A DNA stretch of 64,000 nucleotides from an uncultured Pelagibacteraceae bacterium (GCA_902560685.1 CACEMT010000005.1:1-64000); one strand, 5' to 3'. Positions 18,057 to 26,947 are shown, numbered from the stretch's first letter. The notes: generated by a model not told the origin, from the sequence alone. Program-made: numbers and translations.

Positions 18057-20435
18057 ATGGCAAGTTTAGTAGGATCGAGAGTTGAAAGAAAAGAAGACAA
18101 AAGATTTTTGACAGGTAAGGGTAGATACACTTCTGATATTAATATTGCTAACCAAACATATGCTATATTTATTAGATCGCCACACGCAAGAGCAAAAATA
18201 AAAAAAATTGATACCTCTAAAGCACTTAAATCTTCAGGAGTAGTAGAAATTTTAACAGGAGAGCATATAGCGCAAGATAAAATTGGAGGTTTGATCGCTG
18301 GATGGGCTATTAGAAGTGAAGACGGTTCAGAAATGAAATGTCCAGCAAACCCACCATTAGCAAAAGATAGTGTAAATTTTGTTGGAGATCCTGTAGCTGT
18401 AGTTTTTGCTGAAACCTTAGATGAGGCTAGAGCAGCAGCTGATTTAGTAAAAGTTGATTACAAAGTTTTAAAGGCAGTTTCTAATTTAAGTGAAGCAATG
18501 AATAGTGAAGCAATACACGATGGTATAGAAAAAAATCTTTGTTACGATTGGTTGCTCGGTGATAGACAAAAAGTTAAAGAGGCATTTGAGAAAGCAGATA
18601 AAATTATAAAGCTAGATATCAATAATAATAGACTTATTCCTAATGCTATGGAACCAAGAGCCTGTGTAATAGATTATAACACAGCTTCAGAAGAAATAAC
18701 TTGTTACACTACAAGTCAAAATCCACATTTATCAAGATTGATTATGTCAGCTTTTGGAGGTGTTGCTCCAGAAAATAAATTAAGAGTTGTAGCGCCAGAT
18801 GTAGGAGGAGGATTTGGATCAAAAATTAATCTTTATAACGAAGAAATAGTTTGTAGCTGGGCTTCAAAAAAAATAGAGAGACCTATTAAATGGGTAGCTG
18901 AAAGAACAGAGTCTTTTTTAACAGATACTCACGGAAGAGATCATATTACTCATGCTGAACTTGCAGTTACTAACGATGGTAAATTTTTAGGATTTAAAAA
19001 TGAAACAATTGCAAATCTTGGAGCTTATGCAAGAGTATTTGGAACTGTAACTCCAACATATTTATTTGGACCATGTGCAACAGGAGTTTATATAATGCCC
19101 GCTGCATATTCTAATGTTAAAGCAGTATATACAAATACAGCACCAGTAGATGCTTATAGAGGAGCAGGCAGACCAGAAGCTACTTATACTATTGAAAGAA
19201 TTGTAGACAAGGCTGCAATGGAACTAGGAATGGATCCAATTGAAATAAGAATGAAAAACTTTCCTACAGAATTTCCATTTAAACAAACATTAGTTCATCA
19301 AATAGATTCAGGTGATTATGTTGCTGGATTAAACAAAGCAAAAGAAATGGCAGATTATGATGGTTTTGCTGCTAGAAAAAAAGAATCTGAATCAAAGGGT
19401 AAACTTAGAGGTATAGGAGTAACCTCTTATTTTGAAGCATGTGGAATTGCACCATCACCAGTAGTGATGATGTTAGGCTGTGGAGTTGGATTATGGGAGT
19501 CTGCCGAAGTAAGATTTAATCCAACAGGACAAGTTACAGTTTATACTGGTTCACATAGTCATGGACAAAGTCACCAAACTACATTTGCACAAATTGCTGC
19601 TGATGAATTAGGAGTTCCAATGGAAAATATTGATGTTGTTCATGGTGATACTGACAAAGGCACATTTGGTATGGGAACATATGGATCAAGATCTTTAACT
19701 GTTGGAGGAATAGCAATAGTTAATGCTTGTAAAAAAATAGTTAATAAAGGAAAAAGAATTGCTGCTAAAATGTTAGAAGCAAGTCCTGATGAAGTTGATT
19801 TTAAAAATGGAGAATTTGTTGTCGCAAAATCAAATAAAAAGAAAACAATAGGAGAGGTTGCTTTTGCAAGTTATCTTCCTGGTGTAAGAGACGAAGTTAA
19901 ATCGCCCTTACCAGAAGGAGATGAACCAGGATTAATAGAATCTTCTTTTTTTGATCCAGCTAATTTCTCTTTTCCAGCAGGATCACATATTTGCGAAGTT
20001 GAAATAGACCCTGAAACAGGCCATGTAAAACTTGATAAATACACAGCAGTTGATGATTTTGGAACTATAGTGAACCCACTAATTGTGGAAGGACAAGTTC
20101 ATGGTGGATTGGCTCAAGGAATTGGTCAAGCTTTATATGAGAACGCACAATATGACGATTCTGGTCAATTAATTACAGCTTCTTACATGGATTATACAAT
20201 GCCAAGAGCTGATGATCTTCCAAACTTTAATTTAGGATTTACATGTACAAAGGCTACTACTAATCCATTAGGAGTTAAAGGATGTGGAGAAGCAGGAACT
20301 ATAGCTTCAACACCAACAGTAATGAATGCAGTTATAAATGCACTTGGTGGAAAAGAAATTTCTTTACCAGCAACAGCAGAAAAAGTTTGGAAAGCATGTA
20401 AAGAAATGAAAAAATCTAATGCTAAGGCGGCTTAA
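18057..20435 (+). CDS. coxL: Mo hydroxylase large subunit, form II CoxL-like
   Basis: A 792-residue molybdenum-binding catalytic subunit of the xanthine oxidase family. The active-site loop reads AYRGAGR (residues 366-372), the form II signature. Real form I CO dehydrogenases carry AYxCSFR with the Cu-ligand Cys, which is absent here. Moco-binding blocks are visible (PDVGGGFGSK, GSHSHGQSH, GVKGCGEAGTIA with the catalytic Glu). CO oxidation is therefore unlikely to be the main role, and the real substrate (an aldehyde, purine or N-heterocycle) is unknown. It shares an operon with coxS and coxM at 8-base spacing. Confidence 0.93.
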   Translation: MASLVGSRVERKEDKRFLTGKGRYTSDINIANQTYAIFIRSPHARAKIKKIDTSKALKSSGVVEILTGEHIAQDKIGGLIAGWAIRSEDGSEMKCPANPPLAKDSVNFVGDPVAVVFAETLDEARAAADLVKVDYKVLKAVSNLSEAMNSEAIHDGIEKNLCYDWLLGDRQKVKEAFEKADKIIKLDINNNRLIPNAMEPRACVIDYNTASEEITCYTTSQNPHLSRLIMSAFGGVAPENKLRVVAPDVGGGFGSKINLYNEEIVCSWASKKIERPIKWVAERTESFLTDTHGRDHITHAELAVTNDGKFLGFKNETIANLGAYARVFGTVTPTYLFGPCATGVYIMPAAYSNVKAVYTNTAPVDAYRGAGRPEATYTIERIVDKAAMELGMDPIEIRMKNFPTEFPFKQTLVHQIDSGDYVAGLNKAKEMADYDGFAARKKESESKGKLRGIGVTSYFEACGIAPSPVVMMLGCGVGLWESAEVRFNPTGQVTVYTGSHSHGQSHQTTFAQIAADELGVPMENIDVVHGDTDKGTFGMGTYGSRSLTVGGIAIVNACKKIVNKGKRIAAKMLEASPDEVDFKNGEFVVAKSNKKKTIGEVAFASYLPGVRDEVKSPLPEGDEPGLIESSFFDPANFSFPAGSHICEVEIDPETGHVKLDKYTAVDDFGTIVNPLIVEGQVHGGLAQGIGQALYENAQYDDSGQLITASYMDYTMPRADDLPNFNLGFTCTKATTNPLGVKGCGEAGTIASTPTVMNAVINALGGKEISLPATAEKVWKACKEMKKSNAKAA

Positions 20436-20443
20436 AGGAAACT

Positions 20444-21229
20444 ATGAAAACATTTAATTATCATTCTGCAAAAGATGTAAAAGAAGCATCAAAGTTAGCA
20501 TCTTCTAATTCAGCTTTTCTAGCTGGAGGAATGACAACTATACCTTCAATGAAATTAGGCTTAGCTTCTTATAAAGATATTATAGATATTAAAAGAATAA
20601 AAAAATTATCAGGAATTAAAGTATCTGGAAAAACAGTTACAATAGGAGCAACAACAAAACATTCTGAGGTAGCAAGTTCAAAAGATGTTAAAAAAGCAAT
20701 TCCTTCATTAGCAGCTCTAGCAGAAGGTATTGGTGATCCGCAAGTAAGAAATAGAGGTACGATTGGTGGTTCAATTGCAAATAACGATCCTGCTGCAGAT
20801 TATCCTTCAGCATGTATTGCTTTAAATGCAACTATACATACTAATAACCGTTCAATTGTTGCAGAAAAATTTTTTACAGGGATGTTTGAAACTTGTCTTA
20901 AGAGTAATGAGGTTATAGAGGCAATTGAATTTTCAATACCTGAAAAATCGAGTTATCAAAAATTACCAAATCCAGCTTCACGATATGCTATAATAGGTGT
21001 TTATGTTGCAAAACATAAAACAGGAATAAACGTTGGAGTAACTGGAGCTAAGTCATGTGTATATAATGATAAAGATTTAGCAGGGGCATTAACTAAGAAT
21101 TTTTCTTCATCAGCCATAGATAATGTTAAAATATCTTCATCTGGAATGAACACTGATATACATGCCTCTTCAGATTACAGAGCGAATATGGTGAAAGCTT
21201 TTGCTAAAAAAGCTGTTGATGCTTGCTAA
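20444..21229 (+). CDS. coxM: Mo hydroxylase FAD-binding subunit (CoxM-like)
   Basis: A 261-residue medium subunit that passes electrons from the iron-sulfur subunit to FAD. FAD motifs are AFLAGGMTTIPSMKL (about residues 25-40) and the pair GDPQVRNRGTIGGSIANNDPAADYP. The C-terminal CO_deh_flav_C domain follows. It completes the S-L-M heterotrimer. It is slightly short for the family (usually 265-290). Confidence 0.94.
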   Translation: MKTFNYHSAKDVKEASKLASSNSAFLAGGMTTIPSMKLGLASYKDIIDIKRIKKLSGIKVSGKTVTIGATTKHSEVASSKDVKKAIPSLAALAEGIGDPQVRNRGTIGGSIANNDPAADYPSACIALNATIHTNNRSIVAEKFFTGMFETCLKSNEVIEAIEFSIPEKSSYQKLPNPASRYAIIGVYVAKHKTGINVGVTGAKSCVYNDKDLAGALTKNFSSSAIDNVKISSSGMNTDIHASSDYRANMVKAFAKKAVDAC

Positions 21230-21259
21230 ATATTTCTTTCAGTAATACCTTTACATCTA

Positions 21260-21589
21260 ATGAAAAATTCATTTGATGAAAAAATCTTAGAAGAAGCAAA
21301 TGATTGGTTAAATGCTAACCAAAAAGTTGTTCTTGCTACAGTAATTCAAACATGGGGTTCATCACCTAGGCAAGTCGGAAGCAGAATGATTGTTAATGAA
21401 ACTGGAGATTTTTCAGGCTCTGTTTCTGGTGGATGTGTAGAGTCCGCAGTAGTAAGAGAATGCATTGGTTTAATTAAAGACAATAAACCATGTAAAAAAA
21501 TTGAATTTAAAGTTTCTAATGAAAGTGCTTGGGAGGTGGGACTTGCATGTGGTGGCGAAATAGCAGTTTATTTGGAACAGATAAATTAA
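21260..21589 (+). CDS. XdhC/CoxI N-terminal domain protein
   Basis: A 109-residue protein with only the XdhC_CoxI domain (VVLATVIQTWGSSPRQVGSRMIVNETGDFSGSVSGGCVE and the ACGGEI end). XdhC proteins bind molybdenum cofactor, protect it during sulfuration and insert it into the hydroxylase. The Rossmann half is on a separate gene 139 bases downstream, with a short membrane-protein gene in between. The conserved GGCVE cysteine is present. Confidence 0.9.
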   Translation: MKNSFDEKILEEANDWLNANQKVVLATVIQTWGSSPRQVGSRMIVNETGDFSGSVSGGCVESAVVRECIGLIKDNKPCKKIEFKVSNESAWEVGLACGGEIAVYLEQIN

Positions 21590-21593
21590 ATTT

Positions 21594-21728
21594 ATGATTG
21601 AGATGCATAAAAAATATATAGACTGGTGGAAAAAAAACCTTAACCTTTCCGATTATGCGGTACTTTGGATAACGTTTATTAAAGGCTTAATCATTGGACT
21701 TTTAATCTACCATTTTTTTATTGTTTAA
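21594..21728 (+). CDS. 44-residue single-span membrane microprotein between the XdhC halves
   Basis: Not in the ORF track because of its size. ATG at 21594 and TAA at 21726-21728, directly followed by the ATG of the next gene. It lies four bases after the preceding stop. The product starts MIEMHKKYIDWWKKN, an amphipathic Trp/Lys-rich stretch. One hydrophobic helix follows (VLWITFIKGLIIGLLIYHFF) and ends three residues later. The exact fit into the space, the short spacers and the convincing topology (positive, Trp-rich side cytoplasmic) support a real gene. It is perhaps a membrane tether or assembly aid for the Mo hydroxylase, by inference only. Confidence 0.7.
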   Translation: MIEMHKKYIDWWKKNLNLSDYAVLWITFIKGLIIGLLIYHFFIV

Positions 21729-22409
21729 ATGAAACACTCTCAACTTAAGGAAATAATCAAAAAAAAGGCTTCAAAGATAGAATTTGCAATTGTAACTAAT
21801 CTTGAAAATGGTTTGAGCGAAATATATGAACCTGGAAAATCATTAAGCAAAGAATTTGTAATTCATAAAGAGCAAATTGACAATTTTTTTAAATTAAAAA
21901 AAAATGGAGTAATAGAAAATACTGAAATTTTTATTGAAACATATATTAGACCTATAAAAGTTATTATTGTAGGTGCAGTTCATATAGCTCAATATCTGGT
22001 AGATTTTGCAAAAAGCTTGAACTTTGAAATTTCCATTATAGATCCTCGTGGCTATTTTGCATCGGAACAAAGATTTCCTGATATGAAAATTATCAATAAA
22101 TGGCCAGATGAAGCTTTTAAAGAAATAGAGACAAATGAAAACTCTGCACTAATTGCATTAACTCACGATCCCAAAATAGACGATCCAGCATTACAACACG
22201 CTATTAATAAAAAATTTTATTACATAGGTGCGTTAGGTAGTAAAAAAACTCATGAAAACAGATGTCAAAGATTAAAAGAAGCAGGATTTAATAGTGACCA
22301 AATTAATTCAATACATGGTCCAATTGGTATTAAATTAGGTGGAAGATCAGCTCCAGAGATAGCTTTATCTATTATTGCTCAGTTAGTATCAGAAACTTAT
22401 AAAAAATAA
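21729..22409 (+). CDS. XdhC C-terminal (Rossmann) domain protein
   Basis: A 226-residue protein. Residues about 75-220 form the XdhC_C Rossmann domain (VIIVGAVHIAQYLVDFAK, SIIDPRGYFASEQRFPD, ALTHDPKIDDPAL, YYIGALGSKKTHENRCQRLKEAG, HGPIGIKLGGRSAPEIALSI). Together with the gene at 21260 it makes a split XdhC for Moco handling. It is flush with its neighbours, so co-translation is likely. Split XdhC pairs are known near form II Cox genes. Confidence 0.9.
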   Translation: MKHSQLKEIIKKKASKIEFAIVTNLENGLSEIYEPGKSLSKEFVIHKEQIDNFFKLKKNGVIENTEIFIETYIRPIKVIIVGAVHIAQYLVDFAKSLNFEISIIDPRGYFASEQRFPDMKIINKWPDEAFKEIETNENSALIALTHDPKIDDPALQHAINKKFYYIGALGSKKTHENRCQRLKEAGFNSDQINSIHGPIGIKLGGRSAPEIALSIIAQLVSETYKK

Positions 22410-22829
22410 ATGCAACAAGTATTTGAAGAAATAAAAATTAATACCAAAGGGCAAGGCTTTTATAATTTTACTGAAAATACTTTAGATTGGATTGATAAAC
22501 AAAAAATTAAAAATGGTATTTTAAATATTAATATATTACACACTAGCGCTTCATTAGTTATTCAGGAAAATGCAGATCCAGATGTATTATATGACCTTAA
22601 AAATTTTTTTCATAATCTAGTACCAATGGATCAAAAATTATACAAACATACCACTGAAGGAAAAGATGATATGCCAGCCCATATAAAATCTGCACTTACT
22701 AATAATCAATTAACTTTAAGTTTAAAAAATAAAAAATTAATTCTTGGAACTTGGCAAGGTCTTTATTTGTTTGAGCATAGACTTGAAAACCAAACAAGAA
22801 TTTTATCCCTTCATTTAATTGGAGATTAA
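22410..22829 (+). CDS. YjbQ / UPF0047 family protein
   Basis: A 139-residue protein of the YjbQ family, some members of which show thiamine-phosphate synthase-like side activity. Family blocks present are LNINILHTSASLVIQENADPDV, the HTTEGKDDMPAHIKSAL stretch with conserved His, and GTWQGLYLFEHR near the end. It starts one base after the XdhC_C stop and precedes the MobA-like gene by three bases. It is therefore embedded in the Mo hydroxylase operon, and why is unclear. Confidence 0.88.
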   Translation: MQQVFEEIKINTKGQGFYNFTENTLDWIDKQKIKNGILNINILHTSASLVIQENADPDVLYDLKNFFHNLVPMDQKLYKHTTEGKDDMPAHIKSALTNNQLTLSLKNKKLILGTWQGLYLFEHRLENQTRILSLHLIGD

Positions 22830-22832
22830 AAA

Positions 22833-23405
22833 ATGATTAAAGCTATTCTGTTAGCTGCAGGACAATCTAAAAGGCTTATGAGTGAAAATAAATTAATTAA
22901 AAAGTTTAAAAATAAAGCTTTAATTAATCATTCACTACAAGCATTATTTAAGAGTAAAGTAGATAAAATTGTCATTGTTCTTGGTTATCAGAATAATGAA
23001 GTAAGAAAAGTGATTAAGAAGAATAAAAAAAATATTTTTGTATTAAACAAAAAATTTAGATTAGGAATATCGTCTTCAATTAATGCAGGTTTAAAAAAAA
23101 TTTCAAAAAAAGACAAAGGGTTTATAATTGTTCAGTCTGATATGCCATTTATAAAGACTTCAGATATTAATAAAATCTATAATTCAATATCTAAAAAAAG
23201 ATATTTAGTTCACGCATTAAAATTTAAAAATAAAATTGGTAATCCAATAGGTTTTGACAGCTCGGTATTAACAAAATTTAAAAGAATGAAAGGCGATTTT
23301 GGTGCAAAGTTTATGGTTAAAAGATTAAAAAATAATACTAATTTTATAAAAGTTATAAGTAAAAGAGTTTTTAAAGATTTAGATTTAAGAAAAGATTTTA
23401 ATTAG
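22833..23405 (+). CDS. MobA/MocA-like molybdopterin nucleotidyltransferase
   Basis: A 190-residue NTP transferase with N-terminal LLAAGQSKRLMSENKLI and acidic metal site VQSDMPFI. By position at the end of the Mo hydroxylase operon it probably makes the CMP form of molybdopterin (MocA-type, molybdopterin cytosine dinucleotide). Mo hydroxylases of this family use that form. It is shorter and more Lys-rich than most MocA proteins. The last eight bases overlap the convergent moaE. Confidence 0.85.
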   Translation: MIKAILLAAGQSKRLMSENKLIKKFKNKALINHSLQALFKSKVDKIVIVLGYQNNEVRKVIKKNKKNIFVLNKKFRLGISSSINAGLKKISKKDKGFIIVQSDMPFIKTSDINKIYNSISKKRYLVHALKFKNKIGNPIGFDSSVLTKFKRMKGDFGAKFMVKRLKNNTNFIKVISKRVFKDLDLRKDFN

Positions 23406-23844
23406 CTTGGATAGGATTTCCTTTTAACCATTCACTTTCTTCATTTTCATAATGTTCTTTTTTCCAAATTGGAGATCTTTTCTTAATTTCTTCAATTATG
23501 TATCTAGAAAGAATATATGTCTCTGCTCTATGAGGGCAAGCAACTGCAATAATAATGCTTATTTCTCCTAATCCCAAATATCCTTTTACATGTTCTATAT
23601 AAACTGCTTTATCTTTAATTTTTAATTTTTGGTCAACATCATTATAAATTTCCTCAAAACTTTTAATCACCATTGCATCATGACTATCGTAAGTAATTCC
23701 TGTTACTTTTTTATTATCATTATTTTCTCTAACAGTTCCTTTAAAAATCAATGAAGCTCCAAATTTAGATGAAGAAATAAAATTTTCAGCTTTATCAACT
23801 TCTATTTTTTCTTTTTTAATATCTATTATTTTTGCATGAAGCAT
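23398..23844 (-). CDS. moaE: Molybdopterin synthase large subunit MoaE
   Basis: Catalytic subunit of molybdopterin synthase, 148 residues. Signatures are GASLIFKGTVREN, YDSHDAMVIKSFEEI, AVYIEHVKGYLGLGEISI and the C-terminal KKRSPIWKKEHYE with the conserved Lys residues. It overlaps moaD by one base and is last in the operon moaA-C-D-E. Confidence 0.95.
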   Translation of the reverse strand: MLHAKIIDIKKEKIEVDKAENFISSSKFGASLIFKGTVRENNDNKKVTGITYDSHDAMVIKSFEEIYNDVDQKLKIKDKAVYIEHVKGYLGLGEISIIIAVACPHRAETYILSRYIIEEIKKRSPIWKKEHYENEESEWLKGNPIQAN

Positions 23845-24113
23845 TAACCACCTCCAATAGGGGGAATAATTCCAATTTTTTGATCCTTTGTAATTTTATA
23901 ATTTTCAGAAATAATATTATTATCTTCTGAACAGAAAGCTGAAGTTTCAATTATTTTTTTATAATTTTCATTTCCTTTAAACTTTTCATCAACATAATTA
24001 ATAATTTTTTTCTTTAAATCTTTAATTGAAGTCTTTTTTTCAATATTAAATTCTAAAAAATCTTTATCACTTAAATCTCTACTTGCTCCAAAAAGCTCAA
24101 GTTTAACTTTCAT
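23844..24113 (-). CDS. moaD: Molybdopterin synthase sulfur carrier MoaD
   Basis: Ubiquitin-like sulfur carrier of 89 residues. It ends in IIPPIGGG, so the C-terminal Gly-Gly needed for thiocarboxylation is present. The start MKVKLELFGASRDL is typical. It lies between moaC (two bases) and moaE (one-base overlap). Confidence 0.92.
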   Translation of the reverse strand: MKVKLELFGASRDLSDKDFLEFNIEKKTSIKDLKKKIINYVDEKFKGNENYKKIIETSAFCSEDNNIISENYKITKDQKIGIIPPIGGG

Positions 24114-24115
24114 AA

Positions 24116-24661
24116 TTAAAAAATATTTTCTAAAAATTTAGGAAGTCCATCTGGATTTGTCCATAATCCACTCTTCCCACCTTCCTTAATTAATAATTTA
24201 ACATTATCAATTTTTAGATGTGGATTTACAATTTTACTTAGGTCGTAAATTGTAATCAATGCAGCATTAACTCCCATAATTGCTTCCATCTCAACACCTG
24301 TTTTTGCAACTGCCGAAACAACACAAAATACTTCTAAAGAAAAATCTTCGTCGTACATAACAATTTTAGTTGCAGTGTGATCTATTGGAAGAGGATGACA
24401 TAAGGGAATTAATTCACTTGTTTTTTTCACACCCAATACAGCCGAAACTTCTGCTAGAGTTATAGGATCTCCCTTGGGCATCTCTTTATTTTTGATCATG
24501 TTAAAAACTTTTTTCCCAACATAAATTTTCCCTGATGCAAGAGCTCTTCTAAATGTTTCTTTTTTTGAGGAAACATCAACCATATTAAATGAATTTTTTT
24601 TAAAAATTTCTTTTGCCCAATCTTTTAATTCATCTTGATTTACTATTTTTAATTTAGTCAA
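24116..24661 (-). CDS. moaC: Cyclic pyranopterin monophosphate synthase MoaC
   Basis: Completes cyclic pyranopterin monophosphate formation after MoaA. It has 181 residues. The family marks are MVDVSSKKETFRRA, IPLCHPLPIDHT, VVSAVAKTGVEMEAI and the late KSG. It is directly adjacent to moaA and starts one base before the moaA stop codon ends. Confidence 0.95.
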   Translation of the reverse strand: MTKLKIVNQDELKDWAKEIFKKNSFNMVDVSSKKETFRRALASGKIYVGKKVFNMIKNKEMPKGDPITLAEVSAVLGVKKTSELIPLCHPLPIDHTATKIVMYDEDFSLEVFCVVSAVAKTGVEMEAIMGVNAALITIYDLSKIVNPHLKIDNVKLLIKEGGKSGLWTNPDGLPKFLENIF

Positions 24662-25648
24662 TTATCCTCCTGTTTTAGATAAATTTTTAGTTGAACCTGT
24701 GTCTCCAAGCTCTAAATAATGTGACTCTTTTTTAAACTGCATTTGTTTTAATATAAGGTCTTTTAACTCATTAAGTTGATCGTCTTTTTGTATTAAATGT
24801 CTTACACTTATTCCAGTATTTCCAAATAAACAAAGTCTCAAATCTCCTCTAGAAGTAATCCTTAAACGATTACAAGTTTTACAAAAATCTTTTGAATAAG
24901 GAGCAATTATTCCAAATTTACCTTTATATTCAGGGTTTATATAATTAAGAGAAGGACCAGCGTCTTTTCCTAAAGTTTGATAAATCCAATTATTTTTATT
25001 TAAATAATTCTTAAATATCTTGGCTGATGCATGATATTTTTTAAAATATTCTAAATTATCACCAGTTTGCATTAGCTCTATATATCTAAAATCTATTTTG
25101 TTATTTTGAATAAATTTTGACCATGTATCAAAGTCTTTTTCTGATGAATTAATTCCATTCAGTAGAACAGCATTAATTTTAATATTTTCAAAACCTAATT
25201 CTTGTAAATTTTTTATTCCTTCTAATATTTCTGGCAGCCTGTCGTGTCCAGTAACATTTTTAAAAGTTTCACGGCTAAGACTATCTATACTTATATTTAT
25301 TCCATTTAGACCACTATCAACTAATAGCTTTGCTTTTTTATTTAAATGATAGCCATTTGTTGTAATTACAACTTTTTTTATTCCAGCATCTACTTTTAAA
25401 ACTTTAATAATTTCAAAAAAATCTTTCCTTACAGTTGGTTCACCACCTGTAATTCTAATTTTATTAACCCCTAATTCAGAGAAGCATTTCGCAAGACGTT
25501 TAATTTCATCAAGATGTAGAAATTTTCTATTATCGCTTTTATCGACTTGGTAGCCATTTGGTAAACAATAACCACATTTAAAATTACAAACATCTGTAAT
25601 TGACATTCTAATATACGGAAATGTTCTACCAAAACTATCTCTAAGCAT
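24662..25648 (-). CDS. moaA: GTP 3',8-cyclase MoaA
   Basis: Radical SAM enzyme that starts molybdenum cofactor synthesis from GTP. It has 328 residues. The N-terminal cluster site is CNFKCGYC, the SAM region includes ITGGEPTVRKD, and the C-terminal cluster is CKTCNRLR with a further Cys in LRLCLF. It ends in TGG, so the C-terminal Gly-Gly tail is kept. It is first in the moaACDE operon, divergent from the PhyH gene over about 50 A/T-rich bases. Confidence 0.96.
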   Translation of the reverse strand: MLRDSFGRTFPYIRMSITDVCNFKCGYCLPNGYQVDKSDNRKFLHLDEIKRLAKCFSELGVNKIRITGGEPTVRKDFFEIIKVLKVDAGIKKVVITTNGYHLNKKAKLLVDSGLNGINISIDSLSRETFKNVTGHDRLPEILEGIKNLQELGFENIKINAVLLNGINSSEKDFDTWSKFIQNNKIDFRYIELMQTGDNLEYFKKYHASAKIFKNYLNKNNWIYQTLGKDAGPSLNYINPEYKGKFGIIAPYSKDFCKTCNRLRITSRGDLRLCLFGNTGISVRHLIQKDDQLNELKDLILKQMQFKKESHYLELGDTGSTKNLSKTGG

Positions 25649-25698
25649 TTTTATTTATTTTTTTTTAATTTAAGTTATCATAATTATTAAATTATATC

Positions 25699-26535
25699 AT
25701 GACCAAAATCCTTACCAATGATGAGATAAATCAGTTCAAAAAAGATGGTGCTATATTTTTAAAAGGAAAATTTGATACTAGCTGGATAAAAAAACTTCAG
25801 ACTGGAATAGAAAAAGATATAAAAAATCCAAGTCCAAGATTTAAATCTCATACTTTAGAAAAAGGTGTTCCAGCCTATTTAGAAGATTATTGGACTTGGC
25901 ATTTGGTTCCAGAATTTACAGATTTTGTATTCAATTCACCTTATGCAAAAATAGCATCAGAGTTAATGTCAGCAAAAAAAATAAATCTTGTTATGGATAA
26001 TTGGTTTTTAAGAGAAGGTGGGTCTAAATCTAAAACTCCTTTCCATCATGATGTTAGCTACTTCGATATGGAAGGTACGATGTGCGTACTTTGGCTACCG
26101 CTCCAACCAAGTAAAAAAGATGAAGGTGTTGCTTGGGTAAAAGGATCACATTTATGGAACAAATTGTTTTTAAGGGTTCTTTTTAAAGATGGTCACAAGA
26201 TAGAAGGTGATGAATGCATAATTAATGGAAAAAAATATGAAACACCTCCAGATATTTTAGGAAATAAAGAGAAATATGAATTTTTAAATTGGGATTGTGA
26301 TTTGGGAGACTGTGTAATTTTTGATATGAGAACACTTCATGGTGCTCTTAGTCCATCTATACCAAACAAAACATTAAGTCGTTATACTCTAAGAGTAGCA
26401 AAAGAAGATGCAAAGATAAGTTATATTGGTGATTGGACTAGTTATAATTATAGAAAAGCTATGCAAGACGCTGGATATAAAAATGGCGATCCCCTAGGTG
26501 GTGAAATGTTTCCAACTTTATATGAAACTAATTAA
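25699..26535 (+). CDS. Phytanoyl-CoA dioxygenase family protein
   Basis: A 278-residue Fe(II)/2-oxoglutarate dioxygenase. The facial triad is readable as HHD in TPFHHDVSYF with the distal His in RTLHGALSPS. The 2-oxoglutarate-binding Arg follows in LSRYTLRV. Members hydroxylate lipids, osmolytes or small acids, and the substrate is not assignable. It is monocistronic and ends in a strong bidirectional hairpin. The gene is normal in length and codon use. Confidence 0.88.
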   Translation: MTKILTNDEINQFKKDGAIFLKGKFDTSWIKKLQTGIEKDIKNPSPRFKSHTLEKGVPAYLEDYWTWHLVPEFTDFVFNSPYAKIASELMSAKKINLVMDNWFLREGGSKSKTPFHHDVSYFDMEGTMCVLWLPLQPSKKDEGVAWVKGSHLWNKLFLRVLFKDGHKIEGDECIINGKKYETPPDILGNKEKYEFLNWDCDLGDCVIFDMRTLHGALSPSIPNKTLSRYTLRVAKEDAKISYIGDWTSYNYRKAMQDAGYKNGDPLGGEMFPTLYETN

Positions 26536-26561
26536 CTTCTAGCCCTTAAGACTAGAAGTTA
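26533..26561. terminator. Bidirectional hairpin terminator
   Basis: A perfect 10-base inverted repeat TAACTTCTAG / CTAGAAGTTA with a 9-base loop between convergent genes. The left arm contains the TAA stop of the PhyH gene. T-rich flanks are weak on the plus side, so it may act partly as an mRNA 3' end stabiliser. Confidence 0.7.
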
Positions 26562-26574
26562 AATTTCTAAAAAT

Positions 26575-26898
26575 TTATCCTGCAGGTTTATAAAGACCCA
26601 TTGCTTTTCCAGCCATCTCAGCTGTTTTACTCATATCCATTTCTTCTAATATAGTAAAATTGCTAATAGCTCCAGAAGCCTCAACTGCTAATTTAACTGC
26701 AGCCATCGACTCAAAGTCTTTTCCACTAACACATCCAACAAAATCATAAGATCCTCTTGTTATCGCAAATGATTCCATTTTAGCATCTAATGCTGTTGCC
26801 AATGCATTTGCAGCAGCAGCTCTATCTTGTTTGGGATCTTTTATAAATCCTTTAAACGCTTGAGCAGTGTAGTTTCCAATTATATAAAATTTAGCCAT
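26575..26898 (-). CDS. GYD-domain protein
   Basis: A 107-residue protein of the GYD family (small alpha/beta barrel-like proteins of unknown role). Visible family marks are MAKFYIIGNYTAQAFKGF, the GSYDFVGCVSGKD segment that names the family, and a C-terminal helix with Met/Ala. The ATG is preceded by AAAGGAG. It forms a single-gene unit facing the PhyH gene. Confidence 0.85.
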   Translation of the reverse strand: MAKFYIIGNYTAQAFKGFIKDPKQDRAAAANALATALDAKMESFAITRGSYDFVGCVSGKDFESMAAVKLAVEASGAISNFTILEEMDMSKTAEMAGKAMGLYKPAG

Positions 26899-26947
26899 AA
26901 TATTCTCCTTTCTTTAATATTTTAGAATATCATTATTACAAAAATGT

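Noticed and set aside
17587-21229. True form I CO dehydrogenase
   Set aside because: CoxL active-site loop is AYRGAGR and lacks the Cu-ligand Cys; gene order is S-L-M.
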